Below, piece after piece: positions 12,641 through 25,500 of a DNA stretch of 64,000 bases. Source of the stretch: Membranipora membranacea. Its lineage: Eukaryota > Bryozoa > Gymnolaemata > Cheilostomatida > Membraniporidae. The stretch spans positions 5,345,501-5,409,500 of the forward strand of contig OU612074.1 in NCBI GenBank assembly GCA_914767715.1, written 5' to 3'. The notes below the pieces were generated by a model that worked only from the letters and a program-made list of their open reading frames with translations, had not been told where the DNA came from and searched no databases. Every line of letters begins with the position of its first letter. Within the stretch, counting starts at the first letter, position 1. A program made the translations under genes and the position numbers.

Positions 12641-14621
12641 ATAATAAACCCTACTAAAACAAAAGTAATACAACTTTGTTGTATTCCTAATAATATAAAT
12701 CTAATGAGGTCCAGTAAATCAGTCAGCTCTGATTTGTTATTATCTCACTAAGATTAGTCAAATAATCCAATTTAAATGTCAAACTGGACCTATAGACAAA
12801 ACACACAATAACTGGACCTAACAAATCATTCACAAGTAGTAGTACACAATAAACAGCTCAACATAATTGTTTACTCTCAGCATCAGCCCTACAGAACCAA
12901 CATCCTAACCTGAGCTGAGAACAAAACATGAAACAGAAGTGAGAGCAGAGAGAATTAAGTGCCCAGAAGTGTTTGATTATTAAAATTTTGTAGATCGGCC
13001 AACTAGTCAGTCACCATGAATGGTTCATGCTAGGCTTGCTAACTTGTCTTGACAAGCTTTGTATGTTGGGGGAGGGGGATATCCTTTAACAAAGCTTGGC
13101 AAGTCAGGCATAAATCCCTAAATTGAATAAAAAAAGTAATGAAGACATTAGTTGTTGCTGAAAGGAAACATAAATTATTACTACAAGGATGAGGAACAGA
13201 TTCCTCCTGGACAGACACTTAACATGGTCAGTGATGAGCTGATGATACAATATAATAAACACTTGTAACCACCTGCTCTATGCTGCCATGTAGACAGGTT
13301 GTATTGACATGCATAGACAGGTTGTATGTAGCTGTCACACTCTTCATTACTCGACCTGTGACATGCCAACTCAGCTTAGAGAAACAAGTGCTTTCAATCA
13401 AGTAAACCCATTAAACATTGATAGAGAGGATGGCATGTGAAGTGCTGTGTGAGTGAGATGAGCTTTTATTGTGTAGATAATCAGTCATCATGGCATACAA
13501 AATATTGCTAACATGTCTTAGAGCCTCACCATGTTACAATGTCTAGAATATTGTATGTCATCATACAGTCACAGAGTTCATTGTGCAGGGTAACGATCTA
13601 ACCTCACCATGTGGTACAGTCTGAACTCGCTTACTAGCCTAAATAGTTGAACATGCGGATAATGCCGTTATATTTGAGGAGACGAGCCCCATTTTATCAT
13701 CATCAACTAGTATTCAAGTCTCATACAACAAAGAAAAATGTGTTATAGGACCTCTCGTCTCTTCAGTGGTCTATGTTGATTGGTGCAAACCAGCAAGTTG
13801 CATTTCTGGCGACAAATTTAACCACCAACATGCAATATAGACCAATAGGCCTAGGTCCTAACTCTTACTATACTAGATATAACGCAAAATGATGATCACT
13901 ATTTCATGGCAAGTTGTTTAGAAGACTTATCTAATGTCTCAGTTGTTAGCGGTGCTAAGTTTTAGTAAAGTTCTAGTAAATTTCGTGAGATAAACGTCAG
14001 CCAATACAACTACATGATCTTTGAATGTTTAGCAAGGGCCCAACCTCGTACAACACATAAGCGATTTAATATTTCTCTCCTATGTGCAGTACAAAAAAAA
14101 ACGTGATATCAAGGATGCTTAGTACTAGGAAGCCAAACTGGCAGACAAGGGCCAACATTTAGGCACAAACCGCTATATCCCCTGGTTCCAATTTCAACAT
14201 TTCCCAGCCTACATGGTATGCCTACTTCACTTGAGACTACAGGCACCTTCCCCACCATTGGCAAAGCTTCCGATTGCTGCCCATGCTCAACACTAGTCTT
14301 ATCAAATTATGATTACTCATTGACTTAAGTACTATCACTATCAACGAGGTATAAGGCTAAGACTCAACCGACCCGACCCGACTTCAACTCGCCCACATTT
14401 GGATCCTCAACTACTTTTCTCTCAACCTCGAGAACTCATCAGGCCTGTCTATCTTAGGTTGCCACTTATAGCTGAGAGGGGAAAGGGGCAGACAAGCGAT
14501 CAAAGCACTGTCTGTTTCACTGAAGTACCACTACTGTGGCCTCTATTCCTCTCAAATCAACCAACCAGACTAGGAACAAATAAATAATCAACCACTCCTA
14601 GTATAATGAATCCTAGCAGCC

Positions 14622-15108
14622 TGGGGCTGGTTTCAATTAGGATCCGGCTAAATTGTATTTAGCACACGTAAACCTGAGCTGTAGCCAGATCTTAGCAGCC
14701 ACTTTAATCATGTTTCAATTAGGCCCTGCTACCACTCAGTTGTCACTCAGGTTAGTAGATTGATATTCATTTTGGAGAGATTTCACATTATCACTAATTA
14801 CGACAGAGTTTATGAGTCAGTGGTTTTATGTCTATTGTCATTGCAGATTAATTACACTTTGATGAATCGTAATTTATCATAAATTACGATAGTATGAAAC
14901 TATTCAATAAATTAGCATATCTTACATATAAAATTGCATGGTGGCTGAGTGATAGCCGTCTGAAACAGAACAGCCAAGATTCGGCTCAGGATCAGCTATG
15001 AGTGTGTTAAATTTATCCTAATTGAAACCCGATTTGGTGAGTGGCTGAGCTTTAGCTGGCCTGTAGCCGTGAAAGCACGGCTAAATCTCTAATTGAAACC
15101 AGCCCCTG
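14622..15108. mobile_element. Inverted-repeat element with GGGGCTGGTTTCAATTAG ends
   Basis: GGGGCTGGTTTCAATTAG at the left is answered by its complement near 15105, giving a unit of about 485 bp with 18-bp perfect terminal inverted repeats. The subterminal repeats TTTCAATTAGG and GATTGATAT are shared with a diverged fragment around 42560-42780. No coding sequence and no clear target duplication are seen, so this is a MITE-like non-autonomous DNA element of unknown superfamily. Confidence 0.6.
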
Positions 15109-15861
15109 GTGCCAGTGTGATAATAAATATATTTCTAAACATTTTTCCTTATACCAAGGAGTAACAGGTTTTACTAACTAGCTAGTACAGTGAAGTAGCT
15201 ATCTAGTAGTACTAGTGTCACCTTGGTAGTAGTACTAGCTAGTAGAGTAAACATATTATATTCTTATATTGTAATGTTATGATCAGCTTATTCAAATTTA
15301 TATAATAACGGTTACCTGTGTACTGCATAAGTTATACAGAGTCTACTCTATGATTGTGACTTTTAACAATACCCGGTAGTTTTTCTACTTACCACAAGTC
15401 TCATAGAACTCCCTGGTAAAGTAATCCACCAGTTATGTGAGTTAGAGTGAGTGGAGCAAATTTGTATACACATCTCCAGGCAAAGCACCCACCACTTAGA
15501 TTGAATCTGATTGGTCAATTATGTTTGACCTTCAAAAATCTGCAATGAGCACTATTAAGTTGATTTTGTTGTGTTAGTGGAGAGTACAGCCACCCGCCCT
15601 ACCTGTATCAGCTTAGATCCATCAGTCTATATATACATAACAAATAAAAATGTGGCACTTTCAATTTCATGCAGTGGACAGTTCTGCTGAGGCAATCAAT
15701 GAATTTCACTGCCATAGGACTTAGGAGTTAGGTTTAGCTCATCGGTTAGAAATGATTACTGATAGAGCCTAGTGGCAATGGATAGGGCTTGCAACATTGA
15801 ACCATGTTACATTTGATCCCTGTAGCATGTCTATATTTACATGCAACTCCCTCCCACCCAC

Positions 15862-16007
15862 AGGACGGGTCTACTCCAAAACCTGGGATTTTGGCAATGT
15901 TTGACTGCCCCCCTTGAGTTTTTGTTGTTTTGTTGTTTGAACAACAAAAACTCAAGGGGGGCAGTCAAACATTGCCAAAATCCCAGGTTTTGGAGTAGAC
16001 CTGTGCT
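15862..16007. repeat. 68-bp-arm hairpin element
   Basis: The arms 15862-15929 and 15940-16007 are nearly perfectly complementary (one mismatch and one G-T pair near the outer end) around a 10-nt loop. The arms include GTCTACTCCAAAACCTGGG and GACTGCCCCCCTTGAG. Near-perfect complementarity suggests recent insertion or ongoing correction. A RNA copy would form a long stem. No certain target duplication was found. Confidence 0.85.
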
Positions 16008-16511
16008 CCCAGTCCCACCATTCATAGAATAGACTAGAGTCATTCAATAGAGTCATTCAATTCATACATCAATTCAATGATGCTACAAGCTTGGTAAAAC
16101 CTCTGTAATAGGTGAAATCAAGGATTCCCCTGCTACTCCTGTGTAATATATGCCCCATGTATTGTACCATATCTATTATGCCAAGGAGTACTCCTTGATT
16201 ATGCCCTAGCTTGTTTATATTGTATGCCCATATATGTCAATATCATGATGATGTTGGGTTAGGAAGTTGATGCATATTCTAGTACTGGCCCCACACTGAC
16301 AGGTCTGTGACTGGCTGGCCCCTTTGTAATTTTCCCTCCCTTCCATGCCCATAGATAGTTTCCACTATCAGCATGGGCTTAGGCAAATAATGCTGTAACA
16401 TTCATGCACTTATTTGTTGGATTTGCATTCAAACATAACTTGTATCTATTCACACAGGTTTTGAGTTGACTGCGACCTGCAGCTGCATTTGATATATCGG
16501 GGTTACGGACA

Positions 16512-19500
16512 ATGGACTGCACACCAAAGTGTAGATCTAAGTCACACGCCCATCAGCTGAATGCTGTTATACAGAGCGGCACACTCGAGCAGGCGAAGGC
16601 CTTCCTCTCCACCTGTCACAATGCATACAGAGGACAAGACTTCTCTGGGAGAAATGTTCTACATGTAGCTGCCTCAGCTGGTATGTTTCTTTTATCTTTG
16701 TATCATAAGGCTACCTAGATCCATCCCACCCCCCCCCCCCTTATGTTTATATGATGAGCTCCAAATCTGTTCTTACGCCCCTCAGCCCGAACATAATTAT
16801 TTTAGGCCTTACGGTGACACATCAAATTCTTATAATGTTTACACCTCTACTATATATAACACCATATTTACTGAATTGGTTATGTGTAATCCCTACACTA
16901 CAGTATCAATATATATGACCTTCACTAAAAGTGTTCATAAGCAGTTTACAATGTTAGCAATGTAACATCTTCTAATAAAATGTCGTTAAATATTTAGCTT
17001 GAATTTTGTGAATGCAAAACCTGAAATCACTATGTGAAGAACTTTCACTAACCACAATCCACTCTATGATTGTGAAACTCTTTGTGGAGCCCCCTGCACT
17101 TTGTGTCAACTATAGTGATTGCTCATGAGCACAAAGGCTAATATTTTGGTAGAGATTTACCACTTCCCTCTGTGGGTCTGTATGAACTTATTACTCTCGT
17201 TAACAGGTAAATATGACCTGATAGTCTGGTTACTAGAGCAGGCTCGAGGTTCACTTAATACTAAAGATAAGGAGTCAGGATGGACAGCACTACATAGAGC
17301 AGTGTTCTATGGTCAGATAGCGTGTGCTGTACTACTTATCAAGGTAAGCTGGACTATTTATGGTATCATGCCCCTCACAGTAGGGTAAGTGGATTAACCT
17401 ACAAATCAGTATTTGATACCTCGGGAGGTTTATGAGACACTGTAGTCTGGTACCAGGGAGAATTCTCGTCGCTGGCACAGCCATACTCCCTTTATTCATT
17501 TCTCTCTTTTCAATGTCTACATTTCGTATGATTTTTCTGCTCTTCCATAGCGAAAAGAAGTTTAAGAAATTTATTATCAATCGTTATATCAAAAACATTT
17601 ATTTTTTCTATTTTATTCAAATTCAGCTCAATTAAATGATAACAGTAACCTCAAAATCATAAAAGGATCTGTCATTTAAGTGTATGGTTGTGACTATCTG
17701 CCAGTTTACTAAGGTATATTTCATAATCAGCCAAATTGGTCTCTGATTTGACAGCGAGGAGCGACCTTGACCAATAAGGATAACGAGAGCCTGACAGCTG
17801 TAGATCTAAGTACCAGAGATCATCTCTATATGCCATTTGTACAGACTAATAAAGAGATAGGTAAATGAATATCTGTATAATGTCATCATTCTCAGAACAC
17901 AGTAACTCACTCAGTCATTCGGTAGATCTATGTTGATATTGCAAGTTTCCCAATCAGTGCACACTGGATCAACGTACCAAAGTCAAGGTCAGGAAAGATA
18001 TGTGACATCAGAATCAAATTTGGATGACATTCACTGTAACTAAGAGAAGAATGGGACGCTAACCTACCTCATACTCCCAGCAGAGGGGATAATAAATATC
18101 TGACAGATTAGATTTTGAGTACAGGATATTGTGTCTATAAGCGACACTGGCTGGTTGATCTGTTGATACTGAGCATAATGCTGAGCAGCCCCCTCTCCAT
18201 CAATAAGAACGTTTATGTATATTCTTTTTTTACTAAATACAACCAACAAATACTGGTTGTTATTCTTTTAGGAGTATACAATGTATACACATGGGGCGAT
18301 AACTCTAGTTATACACTTGGACACGGTAAGGAGTCGAGAACTGCAACTCCTGAGATACTGGAGACGTTCAGGAGAAAACAGATCACCATCAGTAAGGTAA
18401 TCAATCGCTACCTGTTTGCTACTACTTTATTCAATCTTCACCTTTAACCTTTTTTACTTTATTGTCCAATGCTAAGAAATAACTGTCTTTAAAACAATTT
18501 TATTAATCATTCAAAAAATTCACTCTATAACCATTATTCTTACTTATATTATTATCAAAGAAAATCTAAAGCAGTATATGATCAAATTGATGTTCAAGCT
18601 TTATTTTATCTTCTTATAAAATTGGTCTGGTAGTGCAGACTATGATTATGCCTTATATGTAATATATAATATACATCAAATATAATATATAATAAGTATT
18701 ATACATGATATATAATATATATGAACTATTCCTTAGAAGTTTTGTTCTCTTTAGATAATAAATTCTACTGTTCAATTTTGAATTTTCGGTTGATAGGTGT
18801 TGATGAGAAGATATCACTCAATCTATATGACATCAGACGGGGCAGTGTACACTTGTGGGCATGGGAGAGGAGGGAGACTAGGGCTAGGTCATGAAGAACC
18901 TACTCTCGTATGTATATTATATTATCTATATTAGTATGGTATAGTAGTTTTGTTGTGATCAATGTTTTTATCGTGAAGTAGTGCTGCTAACTATTATCAA
19001 AATTGGGAGCTATCACACCTTGAAATTGCGTGTTTCACACAGACAGGTCGATTTCAGAGAAATCTAGCCATCTCCTCGATCTAACCAGGGAGGGTGGAAG
19101 AGGTGGAGCTTGCATTCATACAAATTGACCAATCAAAGCGTAGTATTTGCTCTCAATCACGGGTACTGGACTGAAAATATAAAGCTTTTTATCAGTCTGA
19201 CATGACATTTTGTAAATGGTTATCTCTCTCATATGAGCATTTTCTCAGTTATGATGTTATTTCCCCAGCCTAAATACATGTCAATCAATCCATATTTACA
19301 TAATATCACCTGACATCAAGCACAAGAGCGGATTGCAGCACAATAAAAAAAGTTTCAACTAGGTGTTTATGAACACCTGTAGTGTATCTGCACTGATAAT
19401 TGCAGGTTGGAACTCAGGTCTAGTGGTTAGTAATTCATGCCAAAACTGCAATATTTACAAAGATTTTATGGCAAAATACTGTGAAATAGGCCACCTTTCT

Positions 19501-22500
19501 ATGAGGTGTTTAGCTTAACTTATGGCTTAATAGGCATTTAAATATCATTAATACATTTTTGAACATGTTAAAGAAGAAAAGTCAGAAATGTATATTTAAT
19601 GAAGATATATCTCTCTCTTCTGTAAATCCGATGTAAACTTTTAGTTTTCTCAGTGGATTCTTCATATAGAGTTACCTCCATTGTGTAAACCATCATGTAC
19701 ATATGAGAGGTCAACTTCTCAACAGTACCTATGGTTGTCAACATAAAATGTTGAGTGCGATCTCCATATATCCCACCCTCCCTGATCTAACTAACGACGA
19801 TTGCCTATTGATATGGGAGTTGTCTTTCCGTTTACCAGGGCAAGACAACCATCATATGAGCATGGCCCAATGATTGAGTGTTCAGTTGTATTCAATTCGA
19901 TTGTATTCAGTAGTTGTATGCAGTTGTATACATTGAAATACGTTATCGTAAAACAGAAAACTATTCGAATATACATCGACCCACCGATATATCAGCTGTA
20001 AAAAAAATATCAAAAAATCAAAAAATCCAGCCATATGTTATGAGCAGAGTAACAGGTACTTCACATACAGGTAGTGAGATGGTTCTGTGGTGAAGAGACT
20101 TTATCATTAAATGTATACTCAGTTCTGTAACATATTTATACTAGTGAATCACCAGGTCATTTAATCTCCCCCGCCACATCTCTCTGTTTATAATTCTGAT
20201 TTAATAATAATGTTTCTAAATATATTTACTCAATATATTACAGTACCCGGTGCCTATGAAGTTACCTCAGGTCCAAATATCAGCATCAGGAGACGCTGCC
20301 GGTGTTACATCATCACATGAAGTGAGCAGCCTGAGAGTCGTTGATATCGCTGCTGGAAGAGATCATACTTTGTTACTCGGTATGTTTTAGTTTTTATCGT
20401 AACACTCTTGCTTATAACTCAAATAATAACGGATTAGGTGTCATCAGACCTGCTTCTACCTTTTGTTGACCTACCTGTGTTATGTGTGCATATCTCACAT
20501 ACTGATACTGCAAATCAACTGACCGTGTCTAAATTACCATATAACATGTAATGATAATTATGAAAATATTAGAGTTTATTTTCAAACCGCTTAATAAAAT
20601 TGTTTCACAAACAATAATTTCTAAGCGATATTTCCGTATAATATTATCATGATATTACAGGTTCTAATGGTAGAGTATATAGCTGTGGAATGAATGATCA
20701 CAGACAGCTAGGTATTTACCCTGAACCAGCTGGTAAAATAACAGAACCAAAAATAGTAAGTGTATATAGTGCTGTGCTATAATCGACTATTAATATGCTG
20801 GCTGTCTTTTCGTTTGCCAAGGGAAGACAACCATTATATGAAAGTGGTACGATAATATTGAAGGTCTAATTGCCTACACTGTAATTGTGTGTTATCGTTA
20901 TGTGAATTAGAAAACAACCCTCATATATATTGGCTGAACGATATTTGGGCAATATCATTGAACCGATTATCATATCGCATCATAATAAGACCTGTATAAA
21001 AACTGACCCACCTGCTATTGAACCATATTGATCAATAACGCGCAACGCTATATGTGTGTCACCATATCCATAGCTATATTACCAAAATCAAATGATTCTG
21101 TGTTCGCATCAATTTTGTATTTGATACAAGTGAGTGTTTGATACAAGTGAGTGTTTGATACAAGTGAGTGTTTTATACAAGTGAGTGTTTGATATGGGTC
21201 GGTGTTTGATACAAGTGAGTGTTTGATACAAGTGAGTGTTTGATACAAGTGAGTGTTTGATACAAGTGAGTGTTGGATACAAGTGAGTGTTTGATACAAG
21301 TGAGTGTTTGATACAAGTGAGTGTTTTATACAAGTGAGTGTTTGATATGGGTCGGTGTTTGATACAAGTGAGTGTTTGATACAAGTGAGTGTTTGATACA
21401 AGTGAGTGTTGGATACAAGTGAGTGTTTGATACAAGTGAGTGTTTGATACAAGTGAGTGTTTGATACAAGTGAGTGTTGGATACAAGTGAGTGTTTGATA
21501 CAAGTGAGTGTTTGATACAAGTGAGTGTTTGATATGGGTCGGTGTTTGATACATATTAAATTGTTTTGTTTTAAGATTAACAGTAAGGTGTTGATGAAGG
21601 GAGCTCCGATCTCACACATAGCGGCAGCCAGATATCACTCAGTCGTAGCTACAGATACACATGTGTACACATTCGGGCTAAACGCTGGACAACTTGGACA
21701 TGCTAAAACAGAGAAACACTGCAGTGTGAGTTAGTATATAATATATATATACAGACGTGATATAAGTGCGGCATATATAAATGAATTCTGATGAAACCAC
21801 CTTTGTATGCGTTATGGGAAAAATCAATTCCAGAATAACCTGTTTGATCGGCAAAAACCAACTAGGATTGTGCATAAATACCCAAGCAATATATAGTCAG
21901 GCAGCTTGTCTGTTCTGTTAGTTGTTATGCATTATTTTTTACAATGGAATGTCCATCTTAGAGCAAGTATGACCGTGTACTGTACAAGCTCAATAAGCTA
22001 CCACTTCCAGAAGTACTATGAATTTTTACAGTAGGAAAATATTGCATAGCTACTACCGAATTAGCTGCTAAACTATATATTGCTTTAGTCTTTCAGTTAT
22101 CTTTTAGATCATATGATCATATGAATGACATTATACTTGTTATGCCTTAGCCTCGTGTAGTGAGTGTACTAAATAACCACCCAGAAAGTAGAGTACAGAT
22201 GATAGAATGCTGTGACAGTGCTACTGTAGTAGTGATGAAGGCCGAGAAGAGGGAGGGATTCTATATATTATATAACTACCTTACTAAATATGTCTCATTC
22301 AGGTAAGTAATAGTACTATGTAACCACTCTACTAAATATGTCTCGTTCAGATAAACCATACGTTGTAATCACCCTACTAAATATGTCCCATTCACAATGA
22401 CAGAACTTGGCACTGAATATTAGGTATAGTGGTGCGGAGGATTAATGTTTGACTTTGTGTAGCAATCAAATTATTTTAATCAAAATATTGACTTTTCTGA

Positions 22501-25500
22501 CGTATATGAAAATGTTGTTTCGGCTCTAGTTCTTATGCTAATACTGTGCAGGTGTAGCTGGTGGGAGTAGCTCAAACACTGCTTGGGAAACTTGTGGTGA
22601 AAATACTCTAACCAAGGAGTTAGAGACTCTAACCAAGGCGTTAGAGGGTTTCCAAATCATTGGAGGCTTGAATGTTGATAAATCTTAATTTTAGTGACGA
22701 AACTCGTGAAAAATTCTGCCAAATTGTCCGCAAAACAGGCAGAAAATGCTATAATTGACTATCCAAATGCTAAAATTATTTCCCAGACTACGTCCATATG
22801 AGTTTTCAATGTTGCAGATTCTGAATCAAAAATCATTTTTATCCTAAGATAAGCGGTTTTCAAGATAACCCTCTCTCAGCAGGTTTTTCCTATGCGGCTT
22901 GGGTTAAAAGTACCAAACTGGAGAGAGGACAACTCCAAATTGAGGCCTAAATCGGAGTTCAGAAAACTGTCTATTTAATATTTATAATATTTGTTACAGA
23001 GGAGCTAAGTTTGATAAGCGTATTATATGTATGAGTATTAGTGGAGGTATGTTAGATTATACACAGCTACCAGAGCTACTCAACTGGAAGGGAGCCTCTC
23101 CTCTCAGAGTATACTGGACTAATCATATCGGTCAGGTATGTCCACCGGTCTGTCTCTCTGTCTGTATGTCTGTTGAAAACTGTACTGTAACTGACATCTC
23201 TCTATGGCTCTTCTCTTTATCTCCCTGATTTTATGTATAGACAATGATGTCCGGAAAAAACGACTCTTCGATTATTCATTGTCAAACAATGAGGAGAAAA
23301 AATAGTAATCAGATGGCTTCTATAGTTATCTAGTCGTAGTTGTTTTATTTTAACAATACTATTCAGTAACAATCATATTAGCATATTACATAATTTATTA
23401 TCTTATGTATTATGTTATCTATTACTTGTTGTATTACAATATGTATAACGTTAAGTGTTATGTTGTGAATTACACTATGTATGAAACTTAGTATTGTGTT
23501 ATGTATTACATTATGTATGTTGTTTTCAGATGTTTTTATGGACAGAAGATAACGGAGGACTGATACGTAAAATTACATACTCATCTCTGGGAAGGCAACT
23601 CTCTGTATTACATATCTCTGCTAGCCTTAGTGAACTCATCATTACTAGTGAAGAAGGAGGGGCGTATATAGTCACCCCACCTCAACATTCTAGTCCTCCC
23701 CCAGGTAAGTGCAGGATAACTTTGTTTCTATTTCATCATCATACAGAAGAGCTGGAGTAAATGCCTCACAAGGTTTCACTGTGTCCAAATTGTTGACATG
23801 ATAATTTTGGATTGAGTGTCATGTCTTATAGTCTATTTACTTTTATTGAAGTTCAGACCTAGATGCATAATCAAAGCTATGCCTGTCATCCCTCATTTGC
23901 AGACCTTCAAAATAAGATCATTGACATCCTCCTTCAACATGATCCGCTACTAGCATTATACCTATACACTCACTGCATCATGATTGTCAGGTTAAAATAT
24001 TATCTGAGCTTTGAGGCTTTCCTCCTCTTACAGATATTTATATACGCGCCACTAATGATATTTATGGTTTCTACAGAGACGACAGCTTCACGTGTATCTG
24101 TAGCCGTACCTCATATAGATATGAAGATCAGACGAATACTAGGAGTACATAGAGCTACACAGTGTAGTGTGGACTATAAGTCTACTAACTATTCTATACT
24201 ACAGGCTAAAGAATACACCTGGTCAGTAAAAATGACTATCCATCTACTAACTATTGACATAGTTTTAGATTTTATGGACCAAGCTCTATTGTAGTGTATT
24301 TCAGCATAATGTACCGGGATCTATTTGGGTAAAAGGCCCCATAAATTTACATGAACGATAATAATCAGCCCATCATCCTATTAACCAATCATTAATTGTT
24401 TACCAATTCACATAAGATCAAGTCCACCCATATCACATTTTGACAGATCTTCCAGATTATATTTCTCATCAATCATGCATTAACATTTTTGTGACTTTAT
24501 TTTTTTCTTTTCATTTGTGTTTGGGTAGTCTGTCAAACATTCTCAACAAATAAGTATTACCCAAAAATAAAGTATATATATATAAATCCTCCCACCTACA
24601 AGCCTACAAGACTCGTGAGTTTTTATGACTCAACTCAGTAAATCTAATTTTTTTATAAACATTTTAACTTTGATCGGTATCAACTATCTAGGTGTTGGAT
24701 GTTCTGAACTGAACAGCATAATAAAGTATTTTAGATATATATATATATATATATACAACCTTATTTGTACTTTTGTAGTTTCTTTGCTGAGATAGATGAC
24801 ACACACATTAGAGAGGACTATCAGTTCCTACTAAAGTCGTCTCCTCAGTATGATAACTCATCTGATGGTGTGACAGATATCATCATTACTGTAAGTTATA
24901 TTACCTACTCCTAATAATCCATCACTGTGACACTATAAGTCAAATTACTTACTTATAAAACTTTGTATTACACAGTCACTGTCAAGGTATTAATTACTTA
25001 TTACACAACTTTATATAAATGAGATACTGTAAGTTATAACTTACTCCCAATAAAACTTTTTGTCACTGACCGACTGTAAGTTATAATACTTACTCCTTAT
25101 AAAACCCTATATTACTGTGACATTGTTAGAAACTTAACCATTGACAAACTTAGTAATTGTGAGACACTGGTGAGTTTGGCTGAGATGAGCACCACTAACA
25201 TAGAATCACCACGCTTTTTAGCATACTACCTGATTGGTCAGTTATAGTATCAACCACCTGATTGGTCAGTCATAGTAACTACCACCAGTTATTCTTAGCT
25301 GTATTACTTGCAGTGTTGTGGGGAGAAGTTCGCATGTCACAAGTATATACTATCCAGTAGGAGTTCTTACTTCAGTAAGCTGATAGCTGAGCTGGATAAA
25401 TCTACTAGTCAGTCTGATCCTGAAGACGACACAGGGGTAGGCGGTGATAGAGGAGATAATCAGGATGATATATTCAGAGATCTGCCAGGATTCTACCCTC

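Larger units (their letters stand above)
11503..12704. mobile_element. Repeat-bearing insertion bounded by 17-bp direct repeats
   Basis: TAATAATATAAATCTAA occurs at 11503-11519 and 12688-12704 and brackets 1168 bp. The interior holds the 141-bp tandem array, then two 190-bp-type repeats, an AATAATAAT tract and a terminal hairpin-like sequence (AATACAAC, TTTG, TTGTATT) just before the right repeat. The long direct repeats look like a target-site duplication, as left by target-primed or other integration. No coding sequence is seen, so the element class is unknown. Confidence 0.5.
18272..21725 (+). other. IBTK: IBTK RCC1-repeat exons 4-8
   Basis: Exons 4 to 8 encode a run of RCC1 blades at roughly residues 138-343. 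The signatures are WGDNSSYTLGHG, CGHGRGGRLGLGHE, CGMNDHRQLG and FGLNAGQLGHA, with the intervening H(S/T)xxL-type strands RYHSIYMTSDG, GRDHTLLL and RYHSVVATDTH. Four signatures are visible; other blades may be formed by exons 9-12. Confidence 0.85.

Noticed and set aside
11503-12704. Helitron, because a hairpin followed by CTAA precedes the right boundary
   Set aside because: Helitrons leave no target duplication, while 17-bp direct repeats flank this unit, and no TC start was seen at the left end.
15837-16043. Opposed frames containing NLGFWQCLTAPLEFLLF on both strands
   Set aside because: Both are the two arms of the hairpin at 15862-16007 and so mirror each other.
21119-21552. CRISPR-like repeat array
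   Set aside because: Units are contiguous with no spacers, in an intron of an animal gene.
21048-21619. Long minus-strand frames with a repeated SNTHLYQTLTCIKHSLV-type peptide
   Set aside because: They are the 17-bp minisatellite read in its open frames. The array is inside an IBTK intron and has no splice or start context of its own.
23863-24076. Upstream extension of the IBTK exon 12 frame
   Set aside because: A clear TTTCTACAG acceptor at 24076 restores phase with exon 11; the upstream part is not IBTK-like.
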